A DNA stretch of 10,224 nucleotides, from positions 1 through 10,224 of the forward strand of contig JAERMP010000101.1 in the NCBI GenBank assembly GCA_016844515.1. Direction: 5' to 3'. The position numbers were made by a program, and so were the translations under genes. The DNA is from Thermoleophilia bacterium. Its GTDB lineage: Bacteria; Actinomycetota; Thermoleophilia; Gaiellales; Gaiellaceae. Under the pieces are notes generated by a model. That model searched no databases. It saw only the letters and a program-made list of their open reading frames with translations, and was not told where the DNA came from. Shown piece after piece: positions 1-6,724 of this stretch. The stretch's first letter is position 1, and each line of letters starts with the position of its first letter.

Positions 1-333
1 CGCAATGAGCCCACGCCGGAAGCCAACCGCTACGGCGTGGGCTCTGCTTCGCGCTTGAAGCTTCGCGAGCAGATGCCTGACGTGTGATTTCACCGTCTCC
101 TCCGACAAGAAGAGACGTTCGCCGATCTCACGATTGACGAGGCCGTCCGAGACGAGTTGAAGCACCTCGATTTCGCGCGCGGTCGGATCCTGCCCAACCT
201 CGCGGGTAGCCGGCGGCGTGAACGGGATGACCGATCCATGCCGACTCGAGCTGCGTCGCGCCGCAGCCGCTTCGAATCGACGGCTGTGGTCGCGATACCG
301 GTTCAGAATCTCCTTACGCTCAGCGGCGTCCAC
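1..333 (-). CDS. LuxR-type helix-turn-helix transcriptional regulator (3' end off the window)
   Basis: The reverse strand reads a clear LuxR/GerE-type DNA-binding domain, which binds promoter DNA in the cytoplasm. It begins near position 189 with D-P-T-A-R-E-I-E-V-L and continues through G-L-V-N-R-E-I-G-E-R-L-F-L-S-E-E-T-V-K-S-H to K-L-Q-A-R-S-R-A-H-A. These are the conserved positions of the four-helix fold and its recognition helix. The domain is nearly finished at the window edge (G-L-I-A), so only a few residues should be missing. The frame is open from 426, but the only standard start codon in it is GTG at 333-331, giving about 111 visible residues. The start has only a poor ribosome site (GGAAG, almost touching the GTG). 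The N-terminal part is a short charged helix (E-R-K-E-I-L-N-R-Y-R) and an Ala/Arg/Ser-rich linker. There is no receiver, PAS or ligand domain in the visible part, so it looks like a stand-alone HTH protein. It is divergent from the transporter operon and may regulate it; that is inference from position. Confidence 0.88.
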   Translation of the reverse strand, partial: MDAAERKEILNRYRDHSRRFEAAAARRSSSRHGSVIPFTPPATREVGQDPTAREIEVLQLVSDGLVNREIGERLFLSEETVKSHVRHLLAKLQARSRAHAVAVGFRRGLIA

Positions 334-603
334 GCTTCCGGTATCGGCCTCAACGGCCTCGCGCTTTAGGTCGCGCGCTGCCGTACTGGCTCGAACGGGG
401 GAGAGCGGCGGCGCTGCGCGTAAACTTCATCGAGCACGATCAGATTGGGTTACTTAAGGGTCCGCACTACATGGGAGATGCTTGATTTCAGCCGCCGAGA
501 GCCACACGGGTCTACCGATCCCGACCTTTCGGCGCCGGCGGCGTCGTACTTTTTGCGGACCGACGATTCTTGCCTGCGCCGCGGGTGGGAGAAAGGGGAT
601 TAC
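334..603. promoter_or_regulatory. Divergent intergenic region between the LuxR-type gene and the ABC-transporter operon
   Basis: About 270 bases separate the two divergent starts, and no believable gene lies here. Promoters for both directions are expected. The best plus-strand candidate I see is TTGGGT at 445-450, a 17-base spacer, and TACATG at 468-473. Its -35 is partial and its -10 is poor, so the assignment is weak. A local AT-rich patch around 451-458 contains the palindrome CTTAAG. I see no long inverted repeat that would make a convincing LuxR-family operator, and no riboswitch I recognise. Confidence 0.3.
591..598 (+). promoter_or_regulatory. Ribosome binding site that fixes the binding-protein start at 604
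   Basis: GAAAGGGG is a strong Shine-Dalgarno match ending 5 bases before ATG 604. Together with the signal peptide that begins immediately after this ATG, it favours 604 over the in-frame TTG at 445 or ATG at 478. Confidence 0.75.
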
Positions 604-2172
604 ATGAAACGAAGACCACGTGGCTGGCGGTTCGGTGCCATGGCCACGCTTGCCCTGCTCGTTGTCGTGGTTGCCGGCGCGAGTGTCGGGCAGTCCGCGC
701 TGGGTGGGGCAGATCAGAGCGGTGTGCTCGTGAGCGGCACGACCGACACGGTCACGAACCTCGACCCCGCCGGCAACTACGACTTCGGCTCGTTCTCGGC
801 CGACGTCAACATCTACGAGCAGCTGATGGGCTTCCCGAACGGGGCGAAGATCCAGCCGGTGCTTGCGACCAAGTGCTTCGCCGTTGGCGGTAACAAGACC
901 TGGAGATGCACCCTGAGACGGGGCGTCACGTTCCACGATGGGTCGGCATTCGACTCGGCAGACGTCAAGCACTCGTTCGACCGGGTCATCAAGATCAACG
1001 ACCCCTCGGGGATCTCCTCGCTCCTCGGCAACCTGAAGAGCACGAAGACGAGCGGCAAGTACGCCGTTACCTTCAACCTCAAGTCGCCGCAGTCAACGTG
1101 GCCGCTGATCCTCGCGACGGGCGGTGGGTTCATCGTTCCGGACAGCTATCCCGCGAACAAGCTCCAGGCGAACGACCAGGAGCAGATCGGGACCGGCCGG
1201 TACACGCTGACGAAGTACACACATGGCCAGCAGGCGGTCTACGAGCCGTTCGATGACTACTGGGGGGCGCAGGCGAAAAACGACGGGTTGATCGTTCGGA
1301 CATACGCCAAGTCGTCGACCATGAAGCTCGCCATCCAGCGAGGCGAGATCGACATGGCGTTCCAGACGTTCACCCCGACGGAGCTCGCTTCACTCAGGAA
1401 GGCCCAGGGCCTCCGTGTGTACTCGGGCCAAGGCGCGGTGATCCGCTACCTCGTCCTGAGCGTCGAGCGTGAGCCGACGAACAACATCGCAGTGCGGCGC
1501 GCGCTTGCGTACGCGTTCCCGCGACAGGCGGTCGCCGCGCGGGTGTACCGCGGGGACGTCAAGCCTCTCTTCTCGATGCCCCCGGCAGGTCTGCCCGGCC
1601 ACATCGACGCGTTCGCGTCGCGGTACGGACGGACGCCGAATCTGGCTGCAGCCAAGCGAGCACTCCAGAACGCTGGATTGGACACGCCGTTCCCGATCGA
1701 GCTCTGGTGGACGCCCACGCACTACGGCGACGCGTCGGCTGACGAGTACGCCGAGATCAAGCGCGGCCTCGAGAAGAACGGTGTCTTCAAGGTCACGCTC
1801 AAGTCGACCGAATGGGCCCAGTACTCAGACGCGCTCGGGAGGCAGTACAACGCGTTCCAGCTGGGCTGGTTCCCGGACTACCCGGACGTCGAGAACTATG
1901 TCGTGCCGTTCTACCGGTCCGACAATTTCCTCGCGAACGGGTACAAGAGCACGAAGATGGACAACCTGATCAAGGCGTCGCTTGCGGCGAAGACGGAGTC
2001 GAAGAGGTTCGCCATCTACCGGCAGATCCAGCAGCTGGCGGCCGCCGACGTTCCGATCATCCCGTACTGGCAGGCGAACATGATCGCCGTGGGACGGAGC
2101 AACGTGCGAGGGATCCCGAGCACTCTCGACGCGTCGTTCATCATGCGGTATTGGAAGGTCTCGAAGTCGTAG
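604..2172 (+). CDS. ABC transporter substrate-binding protein, family 5 (peptide/oligopeptide type)
   Basis: The 522-residue product is a full-length extracytoplasmic solute-binding protein of the SBP_bac_5 family. It captures peptides or related solutes outside the membrane and hands them to the permeases encoded downstream. The N-terminus has basic residues (M-K-R-R-P-R) followed by a hydrophobic stretch at about 11-27, so it is a Sec-type signal or anchor. Family landmarks follow: T-N-L-D-P-A near 51-56, Y-E-Q-L-M near 71-75, R-R-G-V-T-F-H-D-G-S with D-V-K-H-S-F just after it, and the late motif G-W-F-P-D-Y-P-D-V-E-N-Y. The length is normal for the family (500-600). There is no cysteine at the end of the signal region, so it is not an obvious lipoprotein, which is unusual for such proteins in actinobacteria. 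Cys91 and Cys102 could form a disulfide. It is the first gene of the operon and is followed by a strong hairpin. The substrate is not determined; peptide is the family default. Confidence 0.95.
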   Translation: MKRRPRGWRFGAMATLALLVVVVAGASVGQSALGGADQSGVLVSGTTDTVTNLDPAGNYDFGSFSADVNIYEQLMGFPNGAKIQPVLATKCFAVGGNKTWRCTLRRGVTFHDGSAFDSADVKHSFDRVIKINDPSGISSLLGNLKSTKTSGKYAVTFNLKSPQSTWPLILATGGGFIVPDSYPANKLQANDQEQIGTGRYTLTKYTHGQQAVYEPFDDYWGAQAKNDGLIVRTYAKSSTMKLAIQRGEIDMAFQTFTPTELASLRKAQGLRVYSGQGAVIRYLVLSVEREPTNNIAVRRALAYAFPRQAVAARVYRGDVKPLFSMPPAGLPGHIDAFASRYGRTPNLAAAKRALQNAGLDTPFPIELWWTPTHYGDASADEYAEIKRGLEKNGVFKVTLKSTEWAQYSDALGRQYNAFQLGWFPDYPDVENYVVPFYRSDNFLANGYKSTKMDNLIKASLAAKTESKRFAIYRQIQQLAAADVPIIPYWQANMIAVGRSNVRGIPSTLDASFIMRYWKVSKS

Positions 2173-2178
2173 ACCTTG

Positions 2179-2210
2179 CGGAGGGGCGCTGCGTTTGCGG
2201 CGCCCCTCCG
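2179..2210 (+). terminator. Strong hairpin after the binding-protein gene (attenuator or mRNA-stabilising stem)
   Basis: The arms at 2179-2189 and 2200-2210 are perfectly complementary over 11 bp (CGGAGGGGCGC against GCGCCCCTCCG). The stem can extend inward by one G-U and two G-C pairs to a GTTT loop at 2193-2196. It starts 6 bases after the stop codon. The following bases (TCTCTCTCGT) are only partly T-rich, so full termination is doubtful. In ABC-importer operons a hairpin here commonly lets the binding protein be made in excess over the membrane parts, by partial termination or by protecting the upstream mRNA; that role is inferred. Confidence 0.75.
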
Positions 2211-2308
2211 TCTCTCTCGTGACGGCGCGTATCCACTCGGTCGTTCGAGGGGCTACGGTTGACCCTGCGACGCCGAAGTGTGTCGGTGCGCCCACTCGAT
2301 AAGCGTTC

Positions 2309-3337
2309 ATGGCCGCCAAGGGAACATCGCTCAGGCAGTACGCGCTCACGCGTATCGCGCTCGTCATCCCGATGGTCTTCATCCTGCTCACGCTCGTCTT
2401 CCTGCTCATGCGGGTTGCGCCGGGCGATCCCATCTCCTCGGCGCTCGGAGGCAGGGTGCCGAAGGAGGAGGTCGACAAGATCAAGGCGGAGCTCGGGTTC
2501 GACCGGCCGATCTACGTTCAGTACGGCGACTATCTCGCCGACGTTGTGCGGCTCGACTTCGGCACGACCATCACCGATCGCCGTCCGATCGGGGACATCG
2601 TCAAGGAAAACGGGGCCGCGACGCTCGAGCTCACGTTCTTCGCAATGATCGTCGCGCTCGTCGTCGGTGTCACGTTCGGGCTCCTCGCCGGCCGCTTCAG
2701 GGACACGTGGATCGACGGCGGTGGCCGGTTGTTCGGGATCGTGATCTACGCGATGCCCGTGTTCTTCCTTGGCCTGATGGCGCAGCTCTTCTTCGGGTCG
2801 TACCTCGGGTGGCTGCCGACCTCGGATCGAGCGAGCCCGATTGTCGACGCGACGCTCGAGACGCACACCAACATCTACACGATCGACACCCTCATCAACC
2901 GTGACTGGGATGCGTTCGTCGACGTCTCGAAGCACCTGATACTGCCGGCTGTGACGCTGGGCCTAGTCACGGCCGGTGTCTTCATTCGACTGATCCGCGT
3001 CAACGTGATCCGGACGATGAAGGACGACTACATCGAGGCGGCGCGGGCGCGGGGGGTCGACGAGCGCTCGGTCGTGTACAACCACGCGTTCAGGAACGCG
3101 CTCGTACCCGTGATCACGATCGTCGGGCTCACGGTTGCCTTGCTGCTCTCGGGGGCGGTGCTGACCGAGACGACCTTCAACTGGCCCGGCATCGGCCACA
3201 CGTTGATCCTGTATCTGCAGAACCGCGACTACACGGCAGTCCAGGGGATCATCGTCGTGTTCGCCCTCGTCGTCGTGCTCGCCAGCCTGATCATCGACTT
3301 CGTGAACGCCTACATCGATCCGAGGATTCGGTACTGA
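2309..3337 (+). CDS. ABC transporter permease, DppB/OppB type
   Basis: This 342-residue integral membrane protein is one half of the importer's translocation pore. The N-terminus shows the family pattern: R-I-A-L-V-I-P, a first membrane helix at about 13-34, then M-R-V-A-P-G-D-P, and the periplasmic segment with L-G-F-D-R-P-I-Y-V-Q-Y. Further hydrophobic segments follow. The cytoplasmic EAA loop that docks the ATPase is intact (Y-I-E-A-A-R-A-R-G, E243 to G249, followed by F-R-N-A-L-V-P). The protein ends in D-P-R-I-R-Y, the usual C-terminus of DppB proteins. ATG 2309 is the first possible start after an in-frame TAA at 2300-2302. No good Shine-Dalgarno precedes it, which is odd beside its neighbours. 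The start lies 136 bases after the binding-protein stop, with the hairpin between. The stop overlaps the next start as TGATG. Confidence 0.96.
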   Translation: MAAKGTSLRQYALTRIALVIPMVFILLTLVFLLMRVAPGDPISSALGGRVPKEEVDKIKAELGFDRPIYVQYGDYLADVVRLDFGTTITDRRPIGDIVKENGAATLELTFFAMIVALVVGVTFGLLAGRFRDTWIDGGGRLFGIVIYAMPVFFLGLMAQLFFGSYLGWLPTSDRASPIVDATLETHTNIYTIDTLINRDWDAFVDVSKHLILPAVTLGLVTAGVFIRLIRVNVIRTMKDDYIEAARARGVDERSVVYNHAFRNALVPVITIVGLTVALLLSGAVLTETTFNWPGIGHTLILYLQNRDYTAVQGIIVVFALVVVLASLIIDFVNAYIDPRIRY

Positions 3338-4335
3338 TGGCAGCTCCGGCGCAGGCGCAGGCGGAGAGCGCCCCGGCTCCCGGAAGGACGAGGCTGTCAG
3401 GTCTCAGGCGGGCGTTCACGCCGGTGACGGAAGCCCGGGGGATGACGCGGACGATGCTCTGGCTCGGGGCCGGGATCACGATCGCGTTCGTGCTCATCGC
3501 CCTCTTCGCTTCGCTCATCGCACCGTACGACTTCGACACCTTCCAGGCCAATGGGCAGCGGTTCGGTCAGCTCGAGCCACCCTCATCCGATCATCTCATG
3601 GGGACGAACGTGCAGTCGACGGACGTCTTCTCGCGGATCGTCTGGGGGACTCGAACAGAGCTGAAGGTCGTGTTTGTCTCGCTGTTCCTCTCGATAACGA
3701 CCGGCGTTCCGCTCGGCCTCTTCTCGGGGTACTTCGGTGGGAAGCTCGACCGCGTGCTCGTCTTGGTGATGGACGCTCTGCTCGTCTTCCCGTTTCTCCT
3801 GCTTGCGATCGTGATCGCGTTCCTGCTGGCCGACAAGGTCGGGCAGGGGATCCTCACGGCCGCCATCGCGATTACGGTCGTGTACATCCCGCTGTATTTC
3901 CGCGTCGTGCGAAATCACACGATCAGCATCCGTGAGGAGCCGTTCGTCGAGGCGGCGCGCGCGCTCGGCGCACGCCCGCTCACCATCATTCGGAAGTACG
4001 TCTTCTTCAACGTCGTGCAGAATGTCCCGCCGCTTGCGACGCTCAATGCGGCTGACGCGATCCTTACGCTTGCAGCGCTCGGGTTCCTCGGCTACGGGAT
4101 CCAGCCGACCGATGGCGCGGAGTGGGGTTACGACGTCAACCGTGCGGTCTCCGACGCCGCGTCCGGGATCTGGTGGACGGGTCTCTTCCCCGGGTTTGCG
4201 ATCGTCCTCCTCGTCGTGGGCCTTACGCTTCTCGGCGAGGGCTTGAGCGAGACGATCAATCCCGTCCTGCGCAAGCGGCCGAAGGTGGACGTCGACATGG
4301 CTCCTCCATCGAGTGCGGAGGCCGAGACCCGGTGA
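3337..4335 (+). CDS. ABC transporter permease, DppC/OppC type
   Basis: This 332-residue permease is the partner of the preceding DppB-like protein. A Pro/Ala-rich cytoplasmic tail (about 1-45) leads to a first membrane helix near 48-68 ending in L-I-A-P-Y-D. The OppC-type N-terminal segment H-L-M-G-T-N with D-V-F-S-R-I-V-W-G-T-R follows. The EAA loop is intact: V-E-A-A-R-A-L-G, with E205, A206, A207 and G211. The late motif A-A-L-G-F-L-G-Y-G-I-Q is typical of DppC. Translation probably couples to the upstream gene, because ATG 3337 shares one base with its TGA. A GAGG at 3322-3325 could also serve as a ribosome site. The last bases overlap the GTG start of the first ATPase gene by 4 bases (GTGA). 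The C-terminal tail after the last helix is short and charged. Confidence 0.96.
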   Translation: MAAPAQAQAESAPAPGRTRLSGLRRAFTPVTEARGMTRTMLWLGAGITIAFVLIALFASLIAPYDFDTFQANGQRFGQLEPPSSDHLMGTNVQSTDVFSRIVWGTRTELKVVFVSLFLSITTGVPLGLFSGYFGGKLDRVLVLVMDALLVFPFLLLAIVIAFLLADKVGQGILTAAIAITVVYIPLYFRVVRNHTISIREEPFVEAARALGARPLTIIRKYVFFNVVQNVPPLATLNAADAILTLAALGFLGYGIQPTDGAEWGYDVNRAVSDAASGIWWTGLFPGFAIVLLVVGLTLLGEGLSETINPVLRKRPKVDVDMAPPSSAEAETR

Positions 4336-5360
4336 CCTCCTCGCCCGTCGTTTCGGTCCGCGACCTGCGTGTCTACTACGGCACGCTGCGCGGCACGGTT
4401 CGCGCTGTCGATCGCGTGTCGCTCGACATCGAGGCCGGGCAGGTTCTCGGCGTCGTGGGCGAGTCGGGGTGCGGAAAGTCGACGCTCGGGCGCGGAATCC
4501 TCGGGCTGCTGCCCGAGGGTGCGGTGTCCGACGGGGAGGTGCTCTACGAAGGTCGGAACCTTGTCGGAATGTCCCCCAGGGAGCTTCGCCGCCTCCGCGG
4601 ACCAGACCTCGGGCTCATCTTCCAGGAGCCGATGACGCGGCTGAACCCACTCATGCGCATCGAGGAGCACTTCTCCGAGACGCTGACGCAGCACGAGCCG
4701 AACCTCGACGACCGCGAGGTCCGTCGGCGCTCCCTCGAGACGTTGGGGAGGATGGGAATCCCGCCGACCCGTTTTCGCCAGTACCCGCACGAGTTTTCGG
4801 GTGGAATGCGTCAGAGGATCATGATCGCGCTCGCGCTCGTCCTCCGACCGAAGCTGCTCATCGCCGACGAGCCGACCACCTCGCTCGACGTCATCGTCGA
4901 GGCGCAGATCCTGAGCATCCTCGCCGACCTTCAGGAGAACTTCGGGACCGCGCTGCTCTTGATCACGCACAACCTCGGGATCGTCGCCGAGGCATGCGAC
5001 CGTGTGGCCGTGATGTATGCCGGTCAGATCGTGGAAGAGGGTGCGGCCCGTGAGGTGTTCAGCGAGCCTGCCCATCCATACACCCGTGAGCTCCTAAGGT
5101 CGACAATCTCGTTGGCAACGACGGAGCTCCACTCGATTCCCGGAGCACCGCCCAATCTGATCGATCCTCCGGCGGGGTGTCGCTTCCATCCGCGCTGCCC
5201 CAACGCGATGCATGTGTGCGCCACAAAGAACCCAGTCGAACAGGAACTCGACGGCGGCCGGCGGGTGCTCTGCTGGTTGCACGGGCCCGCCGACGACCTG
5301 TCCGAAGGCGCGTTGTCACCGCTCGAGCGCGAAGAGATCCAGGTTGCTGACGAAGCCTGA
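4332..5360 (+). CDS. ABC transporter ATPase, DppD/OppD type
   Basis: This 342-residue cytoplasmic ATPase powers the importer. All nucleotide-site motifs are present: Walker A G-E-S-G-C-G-K-S-T (43-51), Q-loop F-Q-E-P (97-100), signature F-S-G-G-M-R-Q-R (from 155), Walker B L-L-I-A-D-E-P (175-181) with catalytic Glu180, D-loop S-L-D, and H-loop His213 (I-T-H-N). The C-terminal oligopeptide-transporter domain carries Cys283, 289, 296 and 314 in the pattern C-x5-C-x6-C-x17-C. In related Dpp/Opp ATPases this region has been reported to hold a [4Fe-4S] cluster. F-S-G-G-M is the usual D-subunit signature. The chosen start is GTG 4332, within a GTGA overlap of the permease stop and 10 bases after GGAGG (4317-4321). 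The frame is open to 4122, but that would run deep through the permease gene. The next gene overlaps by 17 bases. Confidence 0.95.
   Translation: MTSSPVVSVRDLRVYYGTLRGTVRAVDRVSLDIEAGQVLGVVGESGCGKSTLGRGILGLLPEGAVSDGEVLYEGRNLVGMSPRELRRLRGPDLGLIFQEPMTRLNPLMRIEEHFSETLTQHEPNLDDREVRRRSLETLGRMGIPPTRFRQYPHEFSGGMRQRIMIALALVLRPKLLIADEPTTSLDVIVEAQILSILADLQENFGTALLLITHNLGIVAEACDRVAVMYAGQIVEEGAAREVFSEPAHPYTRELLRSTISLATTELHSIPGAPPNLIDPPAGCRFHPRCPNAMHVCATKNPVEQELDGGRRVLCWLHGPADDLSEGALSPLEREEIQVADEA
5331..5336 (+). promoter_or_regulatory. Ribosome binding site supporting a TTG start for the second ATPase
   Basis: GAAGAG lies 7 bases before TTG 5344, inside the end of the preceding ATPase gene. No ATG or GTG is available in that frame between here and the first conserved strand of the ATPase, so this site decides the start. 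Confidence 0.5.
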
Positions 5361-6717
5361 CGTCGCCAGGGACGCGGTTCTTGTCTCGGTTCGTGGCCTG
5401 AAGACCTACTACTCGATTCGCGGCAGCTTCGGGCAGCGCCTGCTCGGACGCGAGGCCGGCTTCGTCAAGGCTGTCGACGACGTCTCTTTCGACCTTCGCA
5501 AGGGCGAGGTGCTCGGGCTCGTAGGCGAGTCGGGGAGCGGCAAGACGACGCTCGGGCGGACACTGCTCGGCCTGGTCCCCGCCACCGAGGGCAGCGTGCG
5601 ATTCGAGGGTCGGGAGATCATCCGCATGCCGGAGCATGAGCTCAGGGCTCTCCGCCGCGACATGCAGATCGTGTTCCAGGATCCGCACGCCTCGCTGAAT
5701 CCGGCGATGACCATCGAGGACTCCGTTGGCCACCCTCTTCGGATCCACAAGATCGCGAAGGGGCGCGAGCTACGCCTTCGTGTTGCGGAAGCACTCGAGA
5801 CGGTCGGCCTCGCGCCGCCCGAGCAGTTCCTGGAGAAGTACCCGTCGGACCTTTCGGGCGGCCAGAAGCAGCGAGCCGTCATCGCGCGCGCGATCATCCT
5901 CAACCCGGTGCTCCTCGTCGCCGACGAGCCGGTCTCGATGCTCGATATGAGCGTGCGGGCGAAGATCCTCGAGCTCATGCTCGAGCTCAAGCGTGAGCTC
6001 GACCTCACGTACCTCTACATCACACACGACCTCGCGACGGCCAAGTTCTTCTGCGACCGCATCGCGATCCTCTATCTCGGGCGAATCGTGGAGATCGGCC
6101 CGTCCAAGGCGATCTACGCGGATCCCAAGCATCCGTACACGAAGGCGCTGCTTCGTGCGATCCCGGAGCCGGATCCTCTGCGAAGCGTTCCTCGGGACCT
6201 GCCGAGAGGAGAGGTTCCGGATGCAGCTCGTCCACCGCTCGGATGCTCGTTCCACCCGCGGTGCTCGGCGGCGTTCGAAGTGTGCGGGTTCGAGAGCCGT
6301 GATCTTCGCGAACTTCTCGAGAACCGCTGGGCGCACATGGCCGGGGACGAGTACGACGCCGAGCAAGCCCTGATCGAGGAGATCGCCTCCCTCGACGTAG
6401 GGGCCTCACGAGTTCGTCTTCGCGCGGGCAAGGGTGCCTCGGGCAGCGATGTCCAGCGGTTTCTCGAGAGGGTGCGAAGCGAGGCTCCTGAAGAGCTCTT
6501 TTGGCGGGGGGTTCGGAGGATGTCTGCAGACGGCGAAAACGTCGAGATCGAGTGGCATGAACCGATCGAGCCCCGGCTCCTCGACGTCGGGCCCGTTCAG
6601 GTCGAGTGCCACCTCTACGACGAGGACGCCCTGGCCGAAGCGGAAAACCGACGGGTAGGAGTCACCCTCAAGACGACGTTGGACGAGCAGAGCCCGCCCA
6701 ACGTCTCATCGGATTGA
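5344..6717 (+). CDS. ABC transporter ATPase, DppF/OppF type, with extended C-terminal region
   Basis: This 457-residue protein is the second ATPase of the importer. It has Walker A G-E-S-G-S-G-K-T-T (61-69), Q-loop F-Q-D-P, signature L-S-G-G-Q-K-Q-R (from 170), Walker B L-L-V-A-D-E-P (190-196) with Glu195, and H-loop His228 (I-T-H-D). Residues 197-201 read V-S-M-L-D where T-S-A-L-D or V-S-A-L-D is usual. The C-terminal domain begins normally (G-C-S-F-H-P-R-C), but Cys301, 307 and 314 are followed by the fourth cysteine, Cys422, only after 107 residues; the partner ATPase has 17 there. The closing motif E-P-R-L-L-D-V-G-P followed by V-E-C-H-L-Y is the ordinary family ending, so about 90 residues are inserted. 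The protein is therefore longer than the usual 320-350. The start is TTG 5344; an open frame to 5212 lies inside the previous gene and is rejected. It is the last gene of the operon. Confidence 0.93.
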   Translation: MLTKPDVARDAVLVSVRGLKTYYSIRGSFGQRLLGREAGFVKAVDDVSFDLRKGEVLGLVGESGSGKTTLGRTLLGLVPATEGSVRFEGREIIRMPEHELRALRRDMQIVFQDPHASLNPAMTIEDSVGHPLRIHKIAKGRELRLRVAEALETVGLAPPEQFLEKYPSDLSGGQKQRAVIARAIILNPVLLVADEPVSMLDMSVRAKILELMLELKRELDLTYLYITHDLATAKFFCDRIAILYLGRIVEIGPSKAIYADPKHPYTKALLRAIPEPDPLRSVPRDLPRGEVPDAARPPLGCSFHPRCSAAFEVCGFESRDLRELLENRWAHMAGDEYDAEQALIEEIASLDVGASRVRLRAGKGASGSDVQRFLERVRSEAPEELFWRGVRRMSADGENVEIEWHEPIEPRLLDVGPVQVECHLYDEDALAEAENRRVGVTLKTTLDEQSPPNVSSD

Positions 6718-6724
6718 TCGCGCT

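Noticed and set aside
157..457. Two small plus-strand open frames at 157-369 and 218-457
   Set aside because: They lie largely opposite the LuxR-type coding region, lack ribosome sites and show no recognisable protein.
445..603. N-terminal extension of the binding protein to TTG 445 or ATG 478
   Set aside because: The extension has no signal-peptide character, while ATG 604 has a strong ribosome site and is followed at once by a signal sequence.
4122..4331. Start of the first ATPase at 4122
   Set aside because: It would overlap the permease gene by over 200 bases; GTG 4332 gives the usual GTGA coupling and the normal family N-terminus.
5212..5343. Start of the second ATPase at 5212
   Set aside because: This stretch is the out-of-frame shadow of the first ATPase's cysteine-rich end; conserved sequence begins only after TTG 5344.
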